Position numbers and translations under genes: made by a program | Source of the DNA: Promethearchaeota archaeon | Lineage (GTDB): Archaea > Asgardarchaeota > Lokiarchaeia > Sigynarchaeales > SOKP01 | Reading direction: 5' to 3' | NCBI GenBank assembly: GCA_014730295.1 | Contig: WJIN01000015.1 | Location: forward strand, 1 to 56,449 | DNA: 56,449 nt | Part shown: positions 1 through 8,122 of the stretch, in pieces | How positions within the stretch are numbered: position 1 is the stretch's first letter | Layout: each line of letters opens with the position of its first letter | Notes under the pieces: model-generated | Seen by the model: the letters and a program-made list of their open reading frames with translations, nothing else | The model's database searches: none | What the model was told of the DNA's origin: nothing

Positions 1-160
1 AATAAATGATTCATTTTTAATTTTTGTTTTAAAATCTAAAGAGATTTCTCTCGACCAAATCAGAGAGGGTTTGGTTGAATTTTAAAGTAATCAAGAGAAA
101 TACTTAATTATATCCATAACGAAATAGTAATATTAATAACTAAGAATCACTCTATTGAAC

Positions 161-850
161 ATGGTCGAATTAAATTTAGCGAGACAAGAAAGCGAGTTTA
201 TTATTTTTCATTTCATGTTTAGTCTTATTGCGACTTTAATCTTACTAATACCCCTCCTTCCTATCGGTTGGAAGTTATCCATTTTAGTAATTATCTATAA
301 TATGGGGATAATCGTTTTTGCTATTCTGAGAGAATATAGACTTTGGCAAAATATTTGGTTCCTTGCAGTTTTAATTAGTATATTTCAAATATTCCCGGAT
401 TGGTTTCTTTCTGCAGAACTTAATATATTGGTATTTCCAGAAGACGGATTATTTAAGATTGGGACTGTTTCAGGATATATGCTCGGGTTATGGTCTATTC
501 CCTTGATTATAATAATATTCACTGGAATCCGCGTAAAAGAGAGAAAAAATCTAAAAATGAGTTATCTTGCGGTAAGTCTTGTTACGTTTATAATTTTTAC
601 GGTATCAGAAGCTACAATTTGGGTGATCGGCTCGTGGTATGCCCAAAATGTCTTTACATTATTCGGCCATTTGGCGCTCTATATTATTTTTCCCGAACTT
701 ATCTTGGGGGTGACTACTTATTGGATATTTCTCTATCTCCAAAATAAGCCACAGATCTACAAAATCCCGCTAAGTTTTTTGGTTATGTTATTATATCTCG
801 GGAGTTGTTCTTTCTTTTATTTTTTAGTAGAAAAGATATTAATGCTATAA
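161..850 (+). CDS. Polytopic membrane protein of unknown function
   Basis: The protein has about 229 residues and is almost entirely hydrophobic. I count six or seven membrane segments, with short loops and a basic loop (KERKNLK) near the middle. Acidic and aromatic residues sit inside several segments (for example SEATIWVIGSW). I recognise no catalytic motif. A TTG two codons upstream, at 155, could also start the frame, but the ATG at 161 leaves a normal N-terminus. The next gene converges on it 12 bases away, so it looks like a single-gene unit. It may belong to an uncharacterised membrane DUF family. Function is not assigned. Confidence 0.7.
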   Translation: MVELNLARQESEFIIFHFMFSLIATLILLIPLLPIGWKLSILVIIYNMGIIVFAILREYRLWQNIWFLAVLISIFQIFPDWFLSAELNILVFPEDGLFKIGTVSGYMLGLWSIPLIIIIFTGIRVKERKNLKMSYLAVSLVTFIIFTVSEATIWVIGSWYAQNVFTLFGHLALYIIFPELILGVTTYWIFLYLQNKPQIYKIPLSFLVMLLYLGSCSFFYFLVEKILML

Positions 851-862
851 ATCCGAAATATT

Positions 863-1168
863 CTACAGCTTTTCAGCATCTTTGTTTTCTTCCATATCAC
901 GTTTCGTTGTTGTTTTCATAGAATAGCCGCTAGTCATTTTTTCTCCAGGAGGAACGATGGGCTCATTTTTTTCTTCCCTTAATTTATCCGAGAATTTACT
1001 TGCTTTAGCTATCCATTTTTCAGCAAGCTGTATAGAAATACCCACAACTCTGGAAATTTCTTTTGGTGCTGAACTAGCAAGTTGATCGATTGTATTTATT
1101 CCCCCATCTGAAAGTTCCTTCGCGAAAGCTGCCGTAATACCTTCAATTTGAGTTAGATTTTTTGACAT
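863..1168 (-). CDS. Small helix-hairpin-helix protein
   Basis: This 101-residue protein starts with a pattern typical of tandem helix-hairpin-helix motifs: TQIEGITAAFAKELSDGGI, then IDQLASSAPKEISRVVGIS. It resembles the helical DNA-binding or protein-binding domains seen in RNA polymerase alpha-type and DUF4332-type proteins. The last 35 residues are charged and probably disordered. A TATA-like TTTATAAATT stretch lies about 60 bases upstream on its strand. Binding to nucleic acid is inferred from the fold alone. Confidence 0.7.
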   Translation of the reverse strand: MSKNLTQIEGITAAFAKELSDGGINTIDQLASSAPKEISRVVGISIQLAEKWIAKASKFSDKLREEKNEPIVPPGEKMTSGYSMKTTTKRDMEENKDAEKL

Positions 1169-1400
1169 GAATTAAACCCTTACATTATATTCGAAGTCTT
1201 TCTAACCTATCACAATTAAATCGTAGTGGAATTTATAAAAAATTTAAGCTTAAAAGTTATAATCGGTTTTCAAAATCAGCTATTCCGCCTAAAGTTTTGG
1301 ATTATTTTTATTTTTAATTTTTAGAGAAAACCTATAAAATTTTAGATTTGATAATAGATAATAGGAGCATTCATAATTAAATAATCTTTTTAGTGGTCAA

Positions 1401-2066
1401 ATGAAATATGAAAATAGAAGCATAGCAGGAGAAAAATTAGCCGGTGCTATTAAAGAACAATTTGGGGAGCTCATTAATAATACCATAATATGTGCTATCC
1501 CTCGAGGGGGGGTGCCTGTAGCGTACAGAGTCGCCGAAAAACTCAATATTCCATTTAATTTAGTTATCACCAAAAAATTATCACATCCAAATAATCCAGA
1601 AGTGGCAATTGGAGCAATCGCACCGGATGGTACCTATGATCTCAATGAACGAGTACAATTTTATGGCGTTTCTAATGATGTCTTAAACAAAATTAAAAAT
1701 GAAGCCCTTGAGAAAGTTAAAAAAAGAATTAATAAATATACCCACGAGGGCTTACCAAACATACAAGGAAAAAATATATTCGTTATAGATGATGGAATTG
1801 CTACAGGATTCACTGCTCTAGTTGCCGGAAAATATCTCAAAAATCAGGGCGCGAAAAAAGTGATTCTTGCGGTCCCTGTAGCTCCAAAAAAAAGTATATC
1901 CAAAGTCAAGGAGGTATTTGATGATGTGGTATGTCCTACCGTAAGTGAGTCCTATTCATTCGCCGTTGGCGCATATTATGAAGACTTCCATCAAAACACA
2001 GATGATGAATTATATAATTATATCGAAAAAGCAAAAAAGAATAATCTTTTTTATACCAAGGATTGA
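1401..2066 (+). CDS. Phosphoribosyltransferase family protein (COG1926-like)
   Basis: The 221-residue protein shows the PRPP-binding loop as VIDDGIATGFTA around residues 130-141. Its N-terminal half has the hallmark AIPRGGVPVAYRVAEKL, then TKKLSHPNNPEVAIGAIAPDG. This order matches the stand-alone predicted phosphoribosyltransferases of the COG1926 type, whose physiological substrate is generally unknown, rather than a named purine or pyrimidine salvage enzyme. It is probably cytosolic. A TATA-like CCTATAAAATT lies about 70 bases upstream. Family confidence is high; substrate is not assigned. Confidence 0.88.
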   Translation: MKYENRSIAGEKLAGAIKEQFGELINNTIICAIPRGGVPVAYRVAEKLNIPFNLVITKKLSHPNNPEVAIGAIAPDGTYDLNERVQFYGVSNDVLNKIKNEALEKVKKRINKYTHEGLPNIQGKNIFVIDDGIATGFTALVAGKYLKNQGAKKVILAVPVAPKKSISKVKEVFDDVVCPTVSESYSFAVGAYYEDFHQNTDDELYNYIEKAKKNNLFYTKD

Positions 2067-2129
2067 GAGCTCGCTGTTTTACTTTAAAATAAAAATTCAA
2101 AAGAAGCTCTTTGAACATACGTATATAGG

Positions 2130-2399
2130 TTAAGTTTGAAATGAAGATTCTTGCTTCTTTTCTCTAATATCATATTGGATCCAAGATTTGGAGGCTTCAG
2201 GGTCCAGTTTTTCTAATTCTTTAAGTGTTAATTCCCGTATCTTAGAGCTCTGGATTTTTGGTAATTCTTTTGTGACTTTATCTGCTACTTCTTCTGCCAC
2301 CTTTTTCGAAGCGCCTGCACTTTTGCAAGCTTCTATAATCTTTTTCTTCTCAAAATCGACTACTGACCCATCTTTTTTAATTACTTTTAATTCAACCAT
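2130..2399 (-). CDS. ATP-cone domain protein
   Basis: The 89 residues are essentially one ATP-cone: VIKKDGSVVDFEKKKI near the N-terminus, then the helical KSAGASKKVAEEVADKV and a third helix ending in SWIQYDIREKK. ATP-cones are nucleotide-sensing modules known from ribonucleotide reductases and the NrdR repressor. Here the domain stands alone, with no reductase or zinc ribbon attached. A regulatory or nucleotide-sensing role is the natural guess, but the partner is not visible in this window. Confidence 0.85.
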   Translation of the reverse strand: MVELKVIKKDGSVVDFEKKKIIEACKSAGASKKVAEEVADKVTKELPKIQSSKIRELTLKELEKLDPEASKSWIQYDIREKKQESSFQT

Positions 2400-2537
2400 T
2401 TTTTCTTTCCCCTTTCTTCTATAATATTATAAAGATATAATTCACATTTAAAACTTTAATCCATTATTCATAAATTTAGAAATGATAAATTTTACATATT
2501 TTTCCCACCAATCGTCAATTCTCCAAAGAAGAATTCT

Positions 2538-3479
2538 TTAGACTGAAAAAACATTCCCTAAGCTAAACATAGTTTCATCGCCATCTAATACGATTCCACC
2601 TCCCGAAGCAATCTCAAACGCATTATTTATACTTTCAAACACGTTTTCCATCATAAAGTCAAATGCTTCTAATAAAGTATGTAAATGCCGTGGGTTGTTT
2701 TCGCGAATACTTTTTGAAATAGCTGGAATTAATTCAGGAATAAAGTCTTGACTCACCATCATCCGCTCAGGATTGACATTCAGTTCCTTCGATTTGGAAA
2801 AGGGTGTGATGACGTCCATCTTGGCAAACATTAATCGACATATAAATAAGGAGGCTTTAATATCCCTCATTATAAATTTTATGCGTTCTTTATCGTTTAA
2901 ATGAACCTTAAATGAGAGTGCATTCAGCAAATCACTATTTTCAATTACATCATCCCTTTCCATTAAATTTTTTACTCTTTCGCTCATGCGCTTAGTGGAA
3001 AGCATTAGTTTCAAATTCATTTCATTCTTCTCATAATAAAACTTATAGAATTCTTCTATAACGTTGACATGTCTTAATTCATTGGGAATGAGCTCCCCGA
3101 TAAATCTTTTAATGACGAGAAATTTCAATTTCAAGCGGTGAAGTGCGAGAAATAAGCAAAGACGCGTCTTAGAATATGCATCCACGTTACTCATCCGGAA
3201 TCGCTGTTTGAAATCCCGCTGATACATTACAATCGGTTTTAACTTATTGAGAATTACATTTGTAAAATGGGAAATGATGCGCTCAAGAGCATCTATTCCG
3301 CTTACTTGATATGCGTTTATCAGCTGTTTGCTGGTTGGTTGACTTTCGGGAAGATGTTTAATATCATCAAAATTTTTATTCTCCAATAGCAAGGCCGTGA
3401 GAATTTCCATCTCTAACACGGTACGACAAGGAATAAACACCTTATTAATTTCGTTTAATATTACATTACTCTCAGGCAT
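2538..3479 (-). CDS. Unrecognised helical protein
   Basis: I do not recognise this 313-residue protein. It has no signal peptide and no membrane segment and reads as a mostly alpha-helical soluble protein, rich in charged residues with a basic middle (RLKLKFLVIKRF). The C-terminus is more beta-like, around ASGGGIVLDGDETMFSLG. It could be lineage-restricted. It lies upstream of a single ATP-cone gene on the same strand, separated by about 140 bases, so co-transcription is possible but not shown. Confidence 0.6.
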   Translation of the reverse strand: MPESNVILNEINKVFIPCRTVLEMEILTALLLENKNFDDIKHLPESQPTSKQLINAYQVSGIDALERIISHFTNVILNKLKPIVMYQRDFKQRFRMSNVDAYSKTRLCLFLALHRLKLKFLVIKRFIGELIPNELRHVNVIEEFYKFYYEKNEMNLKLMLSTKRMSERVKNLMERDDVIENSDLLNALSFKVHLNDKERIKFIMRDIKASLFICRLMFAKMDVITPFSKSKELNVNPERMMVSQDFIPELIPAISKSIRENNPRHLHTLLEAFDFMMENVFESINNAFEIASGGGIVLDGDETMFSLGNVFSV

Positions 3480-3747
3480 AAATTACCTCTCTAAGTTGTA
3501 TGTATTTTGTAGGAGATTCAATAAATCATCGGGAAAGGTCATTTTTTATTGAATTTTTCTATGATTTATGTTCAGAAATTCGTTCATATAAATTTTTACT
3601 TCCAAAATTGAAAATAATGGTTTCTAAAACTATAAATCTTGGATAAGGGAAAAAATAAAAATAAGAAAGAGAAGTAATAGAACGTTTCTCTAATTGATCT
3701 TTTTAGGACTATGTGAATTATTGTTAATTCCGCTGAGTATTTTATTT

Positions 3748-4026
3748 CTATTCAGGTGGAGCTAACACGATTTCAATAGAACTCACGTTATTAGTGGTCC
3801 CATCGTCAGATTCGAGTTTTTCCGTGCTGATCCGAATATCTTCATAGGTCGTTCCTTTCAGAAATCGGTTTTTAAGAATTTCACATACATCAACAGCGTG
3901 AGATATAGCTCGACCTCTTGCTTTAACCGTAACTGGCTCTTCCTTGTTCAGAATCATCATTGCAGCCATTACGTAATTCATAGTGGGTCTCTTGCCAATG
4001 TACACACTGTTCTCATCTTTAGCCAT
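3748..4026 (-). CDS. albA: Alba family chromatin protein
   Basis: The 92-residue protein matches Alba in length and layout. It has VYIGKRPTMNYVMAAMMIL at the N-terminus, the TVKARGRAISHAVDVCEIL core with its conserved basic and aromatic pattern, and a beta-hairpin ending in SSIEIVLAPPE. Alba dimers coat archaeal DNA and also bind RNA. The start is well supported: an AAGGAGG ribosome binding site precedes the ATG by nine bases. A TATA box lies about 70 bases upstream, and repeated TTGTTTG words fill the leader. Confidence 0.93.
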   Translation of the reverse strand: MAKDENSVYIGKRPTMNYVMAAMMILNKEEPVTVKARGRAISHAVDVCEILKNRFLKGTTYEDIRISTEKLESDDGTTNNVSSIEIVLAPPE

Positions 4027-4040
4027 TATATATTGCCTCC

Positions 4041-4101
4041 TTGTTTGAGTTTGTTTGTTGAATTTGTTTGTTAATTGAGTGTTCCTAACAAACTATATAA
4101 G
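4041..4101 (-). promoter_or_regulatory. alba promoter with TATA box and GTTTGTT repeats
   Basis: Read on the minus strand, a TATA box (CTTATATAG, 4093-4101) precedes a leader that holds three copies of CAAACAA, at 4041-4047, 4051-4057 and 4064-4070. The word occurs once more in the opposite orientation at 4087-4093, touching the TATA box. The AAGGAGG ribosome binding site follows. The inverted copy overlapping the TATA box would suit a repressor site, possibly for autoregulation. The TATA call is solid; the operator role is inference. Confidence 0.55.
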
Positions 4102-4358
4102 TGTCGGAATTTTTTTAAATTTTTGTAATTCAATCGTATCGTTAAAGATACTGAGCAGAAAGGCAAAATTGAAAGATATTCCAAGAGGATTATTCCGATG
4201 CTTTCAGTTCAGATGAAAAATTTCCTAACTACATTTTTTTATGTGATGGTTCTTTATGAGATGAAATCTCATTTTCAGATATATAGAATATATAGGTAAT
4301 TTCTAAAAATTTTGCAAATATCTATTAATTAAGAGTAAAAAACCATATAGGGAAATAA
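4102..4358. other. Intergenic region between alba and a small tail-anchored gene
   Basis: This is the upper part of a divergent spacer. No ORF of convincing composition is present. Two AT-rich TATA-like words (ATATATAG and ATATATAGG, near 4278-4293) lie 65-80 bases before the small plus-strand gene and could serve as its promoter. I see no tRNA-like or repeat structure. Confidence 0.4.
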
Positions 4359-4517
4359 ATGGGAGATAAGGAACATAGTCAACAACAGAGAAAATTACAA
4401 TCTCACGCTACTTCGGGTCAACCAAATAAATATACTGGCTATACATATCCAATTGGATTACTTCTCTTTGTTTTATGCGGAATAATATTGACAATTTTTG
4501 CGATGGTATTGTTGTAA
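4359..4517 (+). CDS. 52-residue tail-anchored membrane protein
   Basis: A short ORF of 52 residues has a hydrophilic, glutamine-rich N-terminus (MGDKEHSQQQRK) and one strong C-terminal membrane helix (PIGLLLFVLCGIILTIFAMV) that ends two residues before the stop. This is the layout of tail-anchored proteins such as Sec61-beta, but I see no Sec61-beta signature, so no function is assigned. It has no clear ribosome binding site. It lies between alba and a TPR gene, in the opposite orientation to both. The composition and clean topology support it as a real gene. Confidence 0.55.
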   Translation: MGDKEHSQQQRKLQSHATSGQPNKYTGYTYPIGLLLFVLCGIILTIFAMVLL

Positions 4518-4546
4518 GTCATCATTCAAGGTAATTAATTATACAA

Positions 4547-5056
4547 TTATTTGGATTCTGATCGCGCAAAATCTAGAATATCTTGAGCGAATGTATTTTT
4601 GGGATCGAGTTTCAAAGCTTTTTCAAGAGCTTCAATCGCATCTTCTATCCGGTTAAGATTTAAATAACTAGAGCCCAAATTAATTAGCGCATCGATATCA
4701 TTTGGGTCTAACTCGAGAGCCTTTTTAGCGATTAGTGCGGCTTTTTCAAATTTTTCAATATCAATATACACAGAGCTCAATTCGGAGTACGAAATTGCCA
4801 ATTCGGGATTTAATTTTATTGCCTTCTTCAAAGATTTTATCGCGTCTGAATAATTCCCCGCTTCATAATGCATAAATCCCAAATTATGCCGCGTGATGGC
4901 ATCATCGGGAAATATCTGAACAACTCTTTCATAGCAGTCAATTGCCTTGTATATATCTCCCTCTTGAAAATACAAATATCCTAATTCTTGCCAACTGGAA
5001 TAATCATCCTGATGAATTTCCAAGAATTTTCGTAGCCGATTAATTTTTTCAGTCAT
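4547..5056 (-). CDS. TPR repeat protein
   Basis: The 169 residues are nearly all tetratricopeptide repeats. Four or more units are visible, with the W/L-G-Y/A-F pattern and closing P: YFQEGDIYKAIDCYERVVQI, HYEAGNYSDAIKSLKKAIKL, DIEKFEKAALIAKKALEL and NLNRIEDAIEALEKALKL. The protein is soluble and has no other domain. TPR arrays bind protein partners, and the partner is not evident here. A second TPR protein is encoded at 39575-40603. Confidence 0.9.
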   Translation of the reverse strand: MTEKINRLRKFLEIHQDDYSSWQELGYLYFQEGDIYKAIDCYERVVQIFPDDAITRHNLGFMHYEAGNYSDAIKSLKKAIKLNPELAISYSELSSVYIDIEKFEKAALIAKKALELDPNDIDALINLGSSYLNLNRIEDAIEALEKALKLDPKNTFAQDILDFARSESK

Positions 5057-5428
5057 ATTTAATTGATAAGCATTTAGTTATGTAAATTGGCTGGGAAACA
5101 GCAGTCCTTTAAAAAGAAAAATCCCCCCGAATCTCTAATATCACGTCTCTTGTCGGTTTATATGATTTCTTCAATTTTTAATAAAATATTTAGAAAACTT
5201 TTAAATAGATTTGATATCAATAATGTAAGTGAGAAGAATAAATTATAACTTAGAATAAGACAGGTATTCTAAGATAATTTTTAAGTCTTCTCAACAATTC
5301 TTTCCAACCAAACCACAAGAAGTATAGGAAACACCTTCCTAAAAAAATTTCCTATATTTCTTTCTTCTTTTTCTTATAACTCATTTAAAATAACTTTAAA
5401 AACGAGAAATGAATTCTTTTATTCGAAA
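5057..5428. other. Intergenic region upstream of ku
   Basis: This 372-base AT-rich spacer is divergent between the TPR gene and ku. A TATA-like TTTTAAATAG lies at about 5199-5208, and another AT-rich stretch (CATTTAAAATAAC) sits about 45 bases before ku. I found no ORF, tRNA-like arm or repeat in it. Confidence 0.35.
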
Positions 5429-6196
5429 ATGAAAGCTGTATGGAAAGGATATTTAGGGTTCGGCTTAGTCAACATTCCAGTGGCTTTATATACCGCGGTT
5501 GATGATAGTGGCATTAGTTTTCGATTACTCCATAAGAAAGATAATGGACCAATTAATTACAAGCGCGTGTGCTCAGAATGCGGAGAAGAGGTTGAATGGG
5601 ACAATATTGTGAAAGGGTTAGAAGTAGGAAAAGATGAATTTTATGTACTAACGCAAGAAGAGATTGAGGAATTAAAACCCGAATCAGATGATCTTATTGA
5701 AATCCATGAGTTTGTCCCATCCGAAGAGATTGATCCTCTCTATATTAATAAAAAATATTTTATAGGTCTACAAGAAGGTGGTGAAAGGGCCTACACGCTT
5801 TTCAAAGGGGTAATAGAGTCACAAGGTAAGGTAGCAATAGGTTCATTTGTGATGCGGGAAAAAAAGTACTTATGTATGGTCAAAAACTACAAAAAAGGAC
5901 TAGTACTCACATTGCTTAATTATGCGGACGATATCAGGAGTATAGAAAATGTTCCCAATATAGACTATGAGCCACCTGCATTGAAAGACAAGGAAATAGA
6001 ACTTTCTAATAAATTAATCGAAAATATGAGTACCGAGAGGTTTGAACTTTCTAAATATAAGAATACTTTCCAAGAAAACCTCCGAGAAGCGATTAAAAAG
6101 AAAGCAAAGGGAGAACGTGTGTCTATCCACAAGAAAAAGGTCAAAAAGACCGAAAATTTGATAGAATCGCTAGAGGCCAGTTTAAAACAGAAATAA
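5429..6196 (+). CDS. ku: Ku protein, non-homologous end joining
   Basis: This 255-residue protein is a bacterial-type Ku. It opens with the family signature KAVWKGYLGFGLVNIPVALYTA and has the CSECG element near residue 55. The conserved core includes YFIGLQEGGERAYTLFKG, then AIGSFVMREKKYLCMV. Ku homodimers ring broken DNA ends and recruit a ligase. The C-terminal 40 residues are lysine-rich, as in many Ku proteins. The ATG start is the only one compatible with the conserved N-terminus. A DNA ligase gene follows 26 bases downstream on the same strand, forming a minimal NHEJ operon. Confidence 0.95.
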   Translation: MKAVWKGYLGFGLVNIPVALYTAVDDSGISFRLLHKKDNGPINYKRVCSECGEEVEWDNIVKGLEVGKDEFYVLTQEEIEELKPESDDLIEIHEFVPSEEIDPLYINKKYFIGLQEGGERAYTLFKGVIESQGKVAIGSFVMREKKYLCMVKNYKKGLVLTLLNYADDIRSIENVPNIDYEPPALKDKEIELSNKLIENMSTERFELSKYKNTFQENLREAIKKKAKGERVSIHKKKVKKTENLIESLEASLKQK

Positions 6197-6222
6197 GCTG
6201 AAATGAACTAAATGAACCTGAA

Positions 6223-7122
6223 ATGAAAAAATGGGAACCGATGCTCTGCCATAAAGGCTCGCAAGATCTTTTAACAAACGATGAATATATCTTTCAACCC
6301 AAATTAGATGGCACCAGAGCGCTATTTATTGAGGGAAAATTAATTAATCGTCGTGGGAGAAATATTCGTCAGAGATATCCCGAATTTGATGATCTCGAAA
6401 TTAAGGAAGGGTGTATTGTGGATGGGGAGGTGGTGGTATATAATGAAAAGGGTCTTCCAGATTTTCATCTTCTCCAATCAAGGGAGCAGACTAGCGATAG
6501 TTTTAAAATCGACCTTTTAAGTAATAGATACCCCGCTACTTATGTTATATTTGATTGTATACGATACCAAGGGAATTTGATCATCAAAGAACCCCTAGAA
6601 ACTCGTATGGAATATTTAAAAAAAGCGGCTAAGGAAGGGGATCATCTACAGTTTATTATCTCAACTGAAAATGGACTTGAATTATGGAATAAGATAAAGG
6701 AGCTCGGACTCGAAGGAATTATGGCAAAGAAAAAAGGAAGTAAATATCACCCAGGAAAGAGGAGTCGAGCGTGTTTAAAGATTAAAAATCTAAAGATTAT
6801 TGACTGTATTATTCTTGGCTATACAAAAGGGGAGGGAAGAAGAAAAGAGACATTCGGGGCATTATTACTTGGCGCGTATAAAGATGGTGAACTTATCCAA
6901 TTAGGAAAGGTTGGAACGGGATGGACTGATCGAGAACTAGAGCGTTTGAAAGAAAAAATGGATAATCTAATTATTGAAAAAGAAGGAGATAAAGTTTGGA
7001 TTGAGCAAAGATTGGTTTGTGAAGTGGAATACTTGGAAATGACTAGCAATCTGGAATTGAGAGCCCCCAGTTTTCAGCGCCTAAGGCCAGATAAGTCTCC
7101 AGAGGAATGCATCCTGGAATAA
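6223..7122 (+). CDS. ligD: ATP-dependent DNA ligase (LigD ligase-domain type)
   Basis: The 299 residues correspond to the ligase module of LigD. Motif I, PKLDGTRA, gives Lys27 as the AMP-accepting lysine. Motif III (VDGEVVV) and motif IV (LEGIMAKKKGSKYHPGKR) are present, followed by CLKIKNLK and a C-terminal OB-fold. There is no polymerase or phosphoesterase domain fused, unlike bacterial LigD but like the split archaeal NHEJ systems. The gene directly follows ku, so the pair probably acts on double-strand breaks together. No separate polymerase or nuclease gene is visible in this window. Confidence 0.93.
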   Translation: MKKWEPMLCHKGSQDLLTNDEYIFQPKLDGTRALFIEGKLINRRGRNIRQRYPEFDDLEIKEGCIVDGEVVVYNEKGLPDFHLLQSREQTSDSFKIDLLSNRYPATYVIFDCIRYQGNLIIKEPLETRMEYLKKAAKEGDHLQFIISTENGLELWNKIKELGLEGIMAKKKGSKYHPGKRSRACLKIKNLKIIDCIILGYTKGEGRRKETFGALLLGAYKDGELIQLGKVGTGWTDRELERLKEKMDNLIIEKEGDKVWIEQRLVCEVEYLEMTSNLELRAPSFQRLRPDKSPEECILE

Positions 7123-7148
7123 GAAATGACTGGATTAGCTATATCATC

Positions 7149-7928
7149 TTACATAAGGTTCAAAAAGGAAAAGAATCTGTTCAAATGCATGTCATTTATA
7201 CGTTTTTGTCCACAATTCGTCAGCCTTTTCCATAATTCGTACATCTCTTCCAAATATTTTCTAAAATTTTTCGTAACATTTCCCCCGTAATATGAATATT
7301 TTCCTGTTTCTTCTCGATACAAATCCGAAATTTGTTCCTTCCAGTTTTTAAACGCTTTTGTCTCTTCTCCGCCCCATATGGCATGTTTCCCCGTGATTTG
7401 TTCAAAGATAAAGGTCTCTAACTCTGCATCCTTAATCTCATTGATATTCTTTAATTGTTCTTTAAAGCCATAATTTTTGAATAATTGAATTATCTCATTA
7501 CTTTCCAAGGTATCTCCCGATGGATTAATAAAGGTAGGAGTGTTGCTACTGTCGATCATCATCAGAAAATCGAAACATATTAAATTCCTTATATTTATGG
7601 GATCCATGAATTTTGCCATAAGGACAATTGTCTCATTGTTCTTGGTAAGATATAAATTATTACTGATAAATTCATTCGATTGATAAATAGAAAGCGTGTT
7701 GAAGCCGTTGACTTGCGTCACACGGGTAATATCTTTTTTATTTTGAATTGAAAAATTTTTTACAGTTTCTTGTTTCTTATTTTTACCATTTTCTTCTAAT
7801 AAAATTACATTATATGGAAGATCATCCTTGAGAGTAGATAGAATGAACTGTTCAATAAATTCTTTTATCCGTTCCCAATTTGATTCTTTTGCTAACGCAA
7901 TTAATTCCTTGGGATAATGTGAGTCCAT
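7149..7928 (-). CDS. Unknown protein with C-terminal duplicated GG-T-K-F motif
   Basis: The 259-residue soluble protein is not one I recognise. Residues about 178-199 and 207-228 are an internal duplication with the pattern TGK-x(4)-GG-x(2)-TK-x-F, each copy about 22 residues and rich in aromatics and lysine. The N-terminal 160 residues look like a mixed alpha/beta domain, with strands such as NETIVLMAKFM. The duplicated unit looks like a small nucleic-acid or protein-binding module, but that is a guess. The gene converges on the ligase gene. Confidence 0.6.
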   Translation of the reverse strand: MDSHYPKELIALAKESNWERIKEFIEQFILSTLKDDLPYNVILLEENGKNKKQETVKNFSIQNKKDITRVTQVNGFNTLSIYQSNEFISNNLYLTKNNETIVLMAKFMDPINIRNLICFDFLMMIDSSNTPTFINPSGDTLESNEIIQLFKNYGFKEQLKNINEIKDAELETFIFEQITGKHAIWGGEETKAFKNWKEQISDLYREETGKYSYYGGNVTKNFRKYLEEMYELWKRLTNCGQKRINDMHLNRFFSFLNLM

Positions 7929-8122
7929 TCTTACAAAAAGAATAGTGCACGAGTATAAAATTCTACGGATTCCAAAATATTGAAAATAATAGATAATAAA
8001 AAAAAGATTATGTGAATTTTAAACTTAAAGTCGTTCTACTTTAAATTATTCACGTTCATATACTATTTGGTTCATAAAGAATAAGGATCTTTACAACCTT
8101 GCTTATATGTGTTCATATGGGT

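Noticed and set aside
490..747. 85-codon ORF inside the first membrane protein gene
   Set aside because: It overlaps the longer frame completely, in another phase, and has the composition of an out-of-frame shadow.
2188..2424. 78-codon plus-strand ORF opposite the ATP-cone gene
   Set aside because: It is antisense to a recognisable domain and rich in Phe and Ser, as expected for a reverse-strand shadow.
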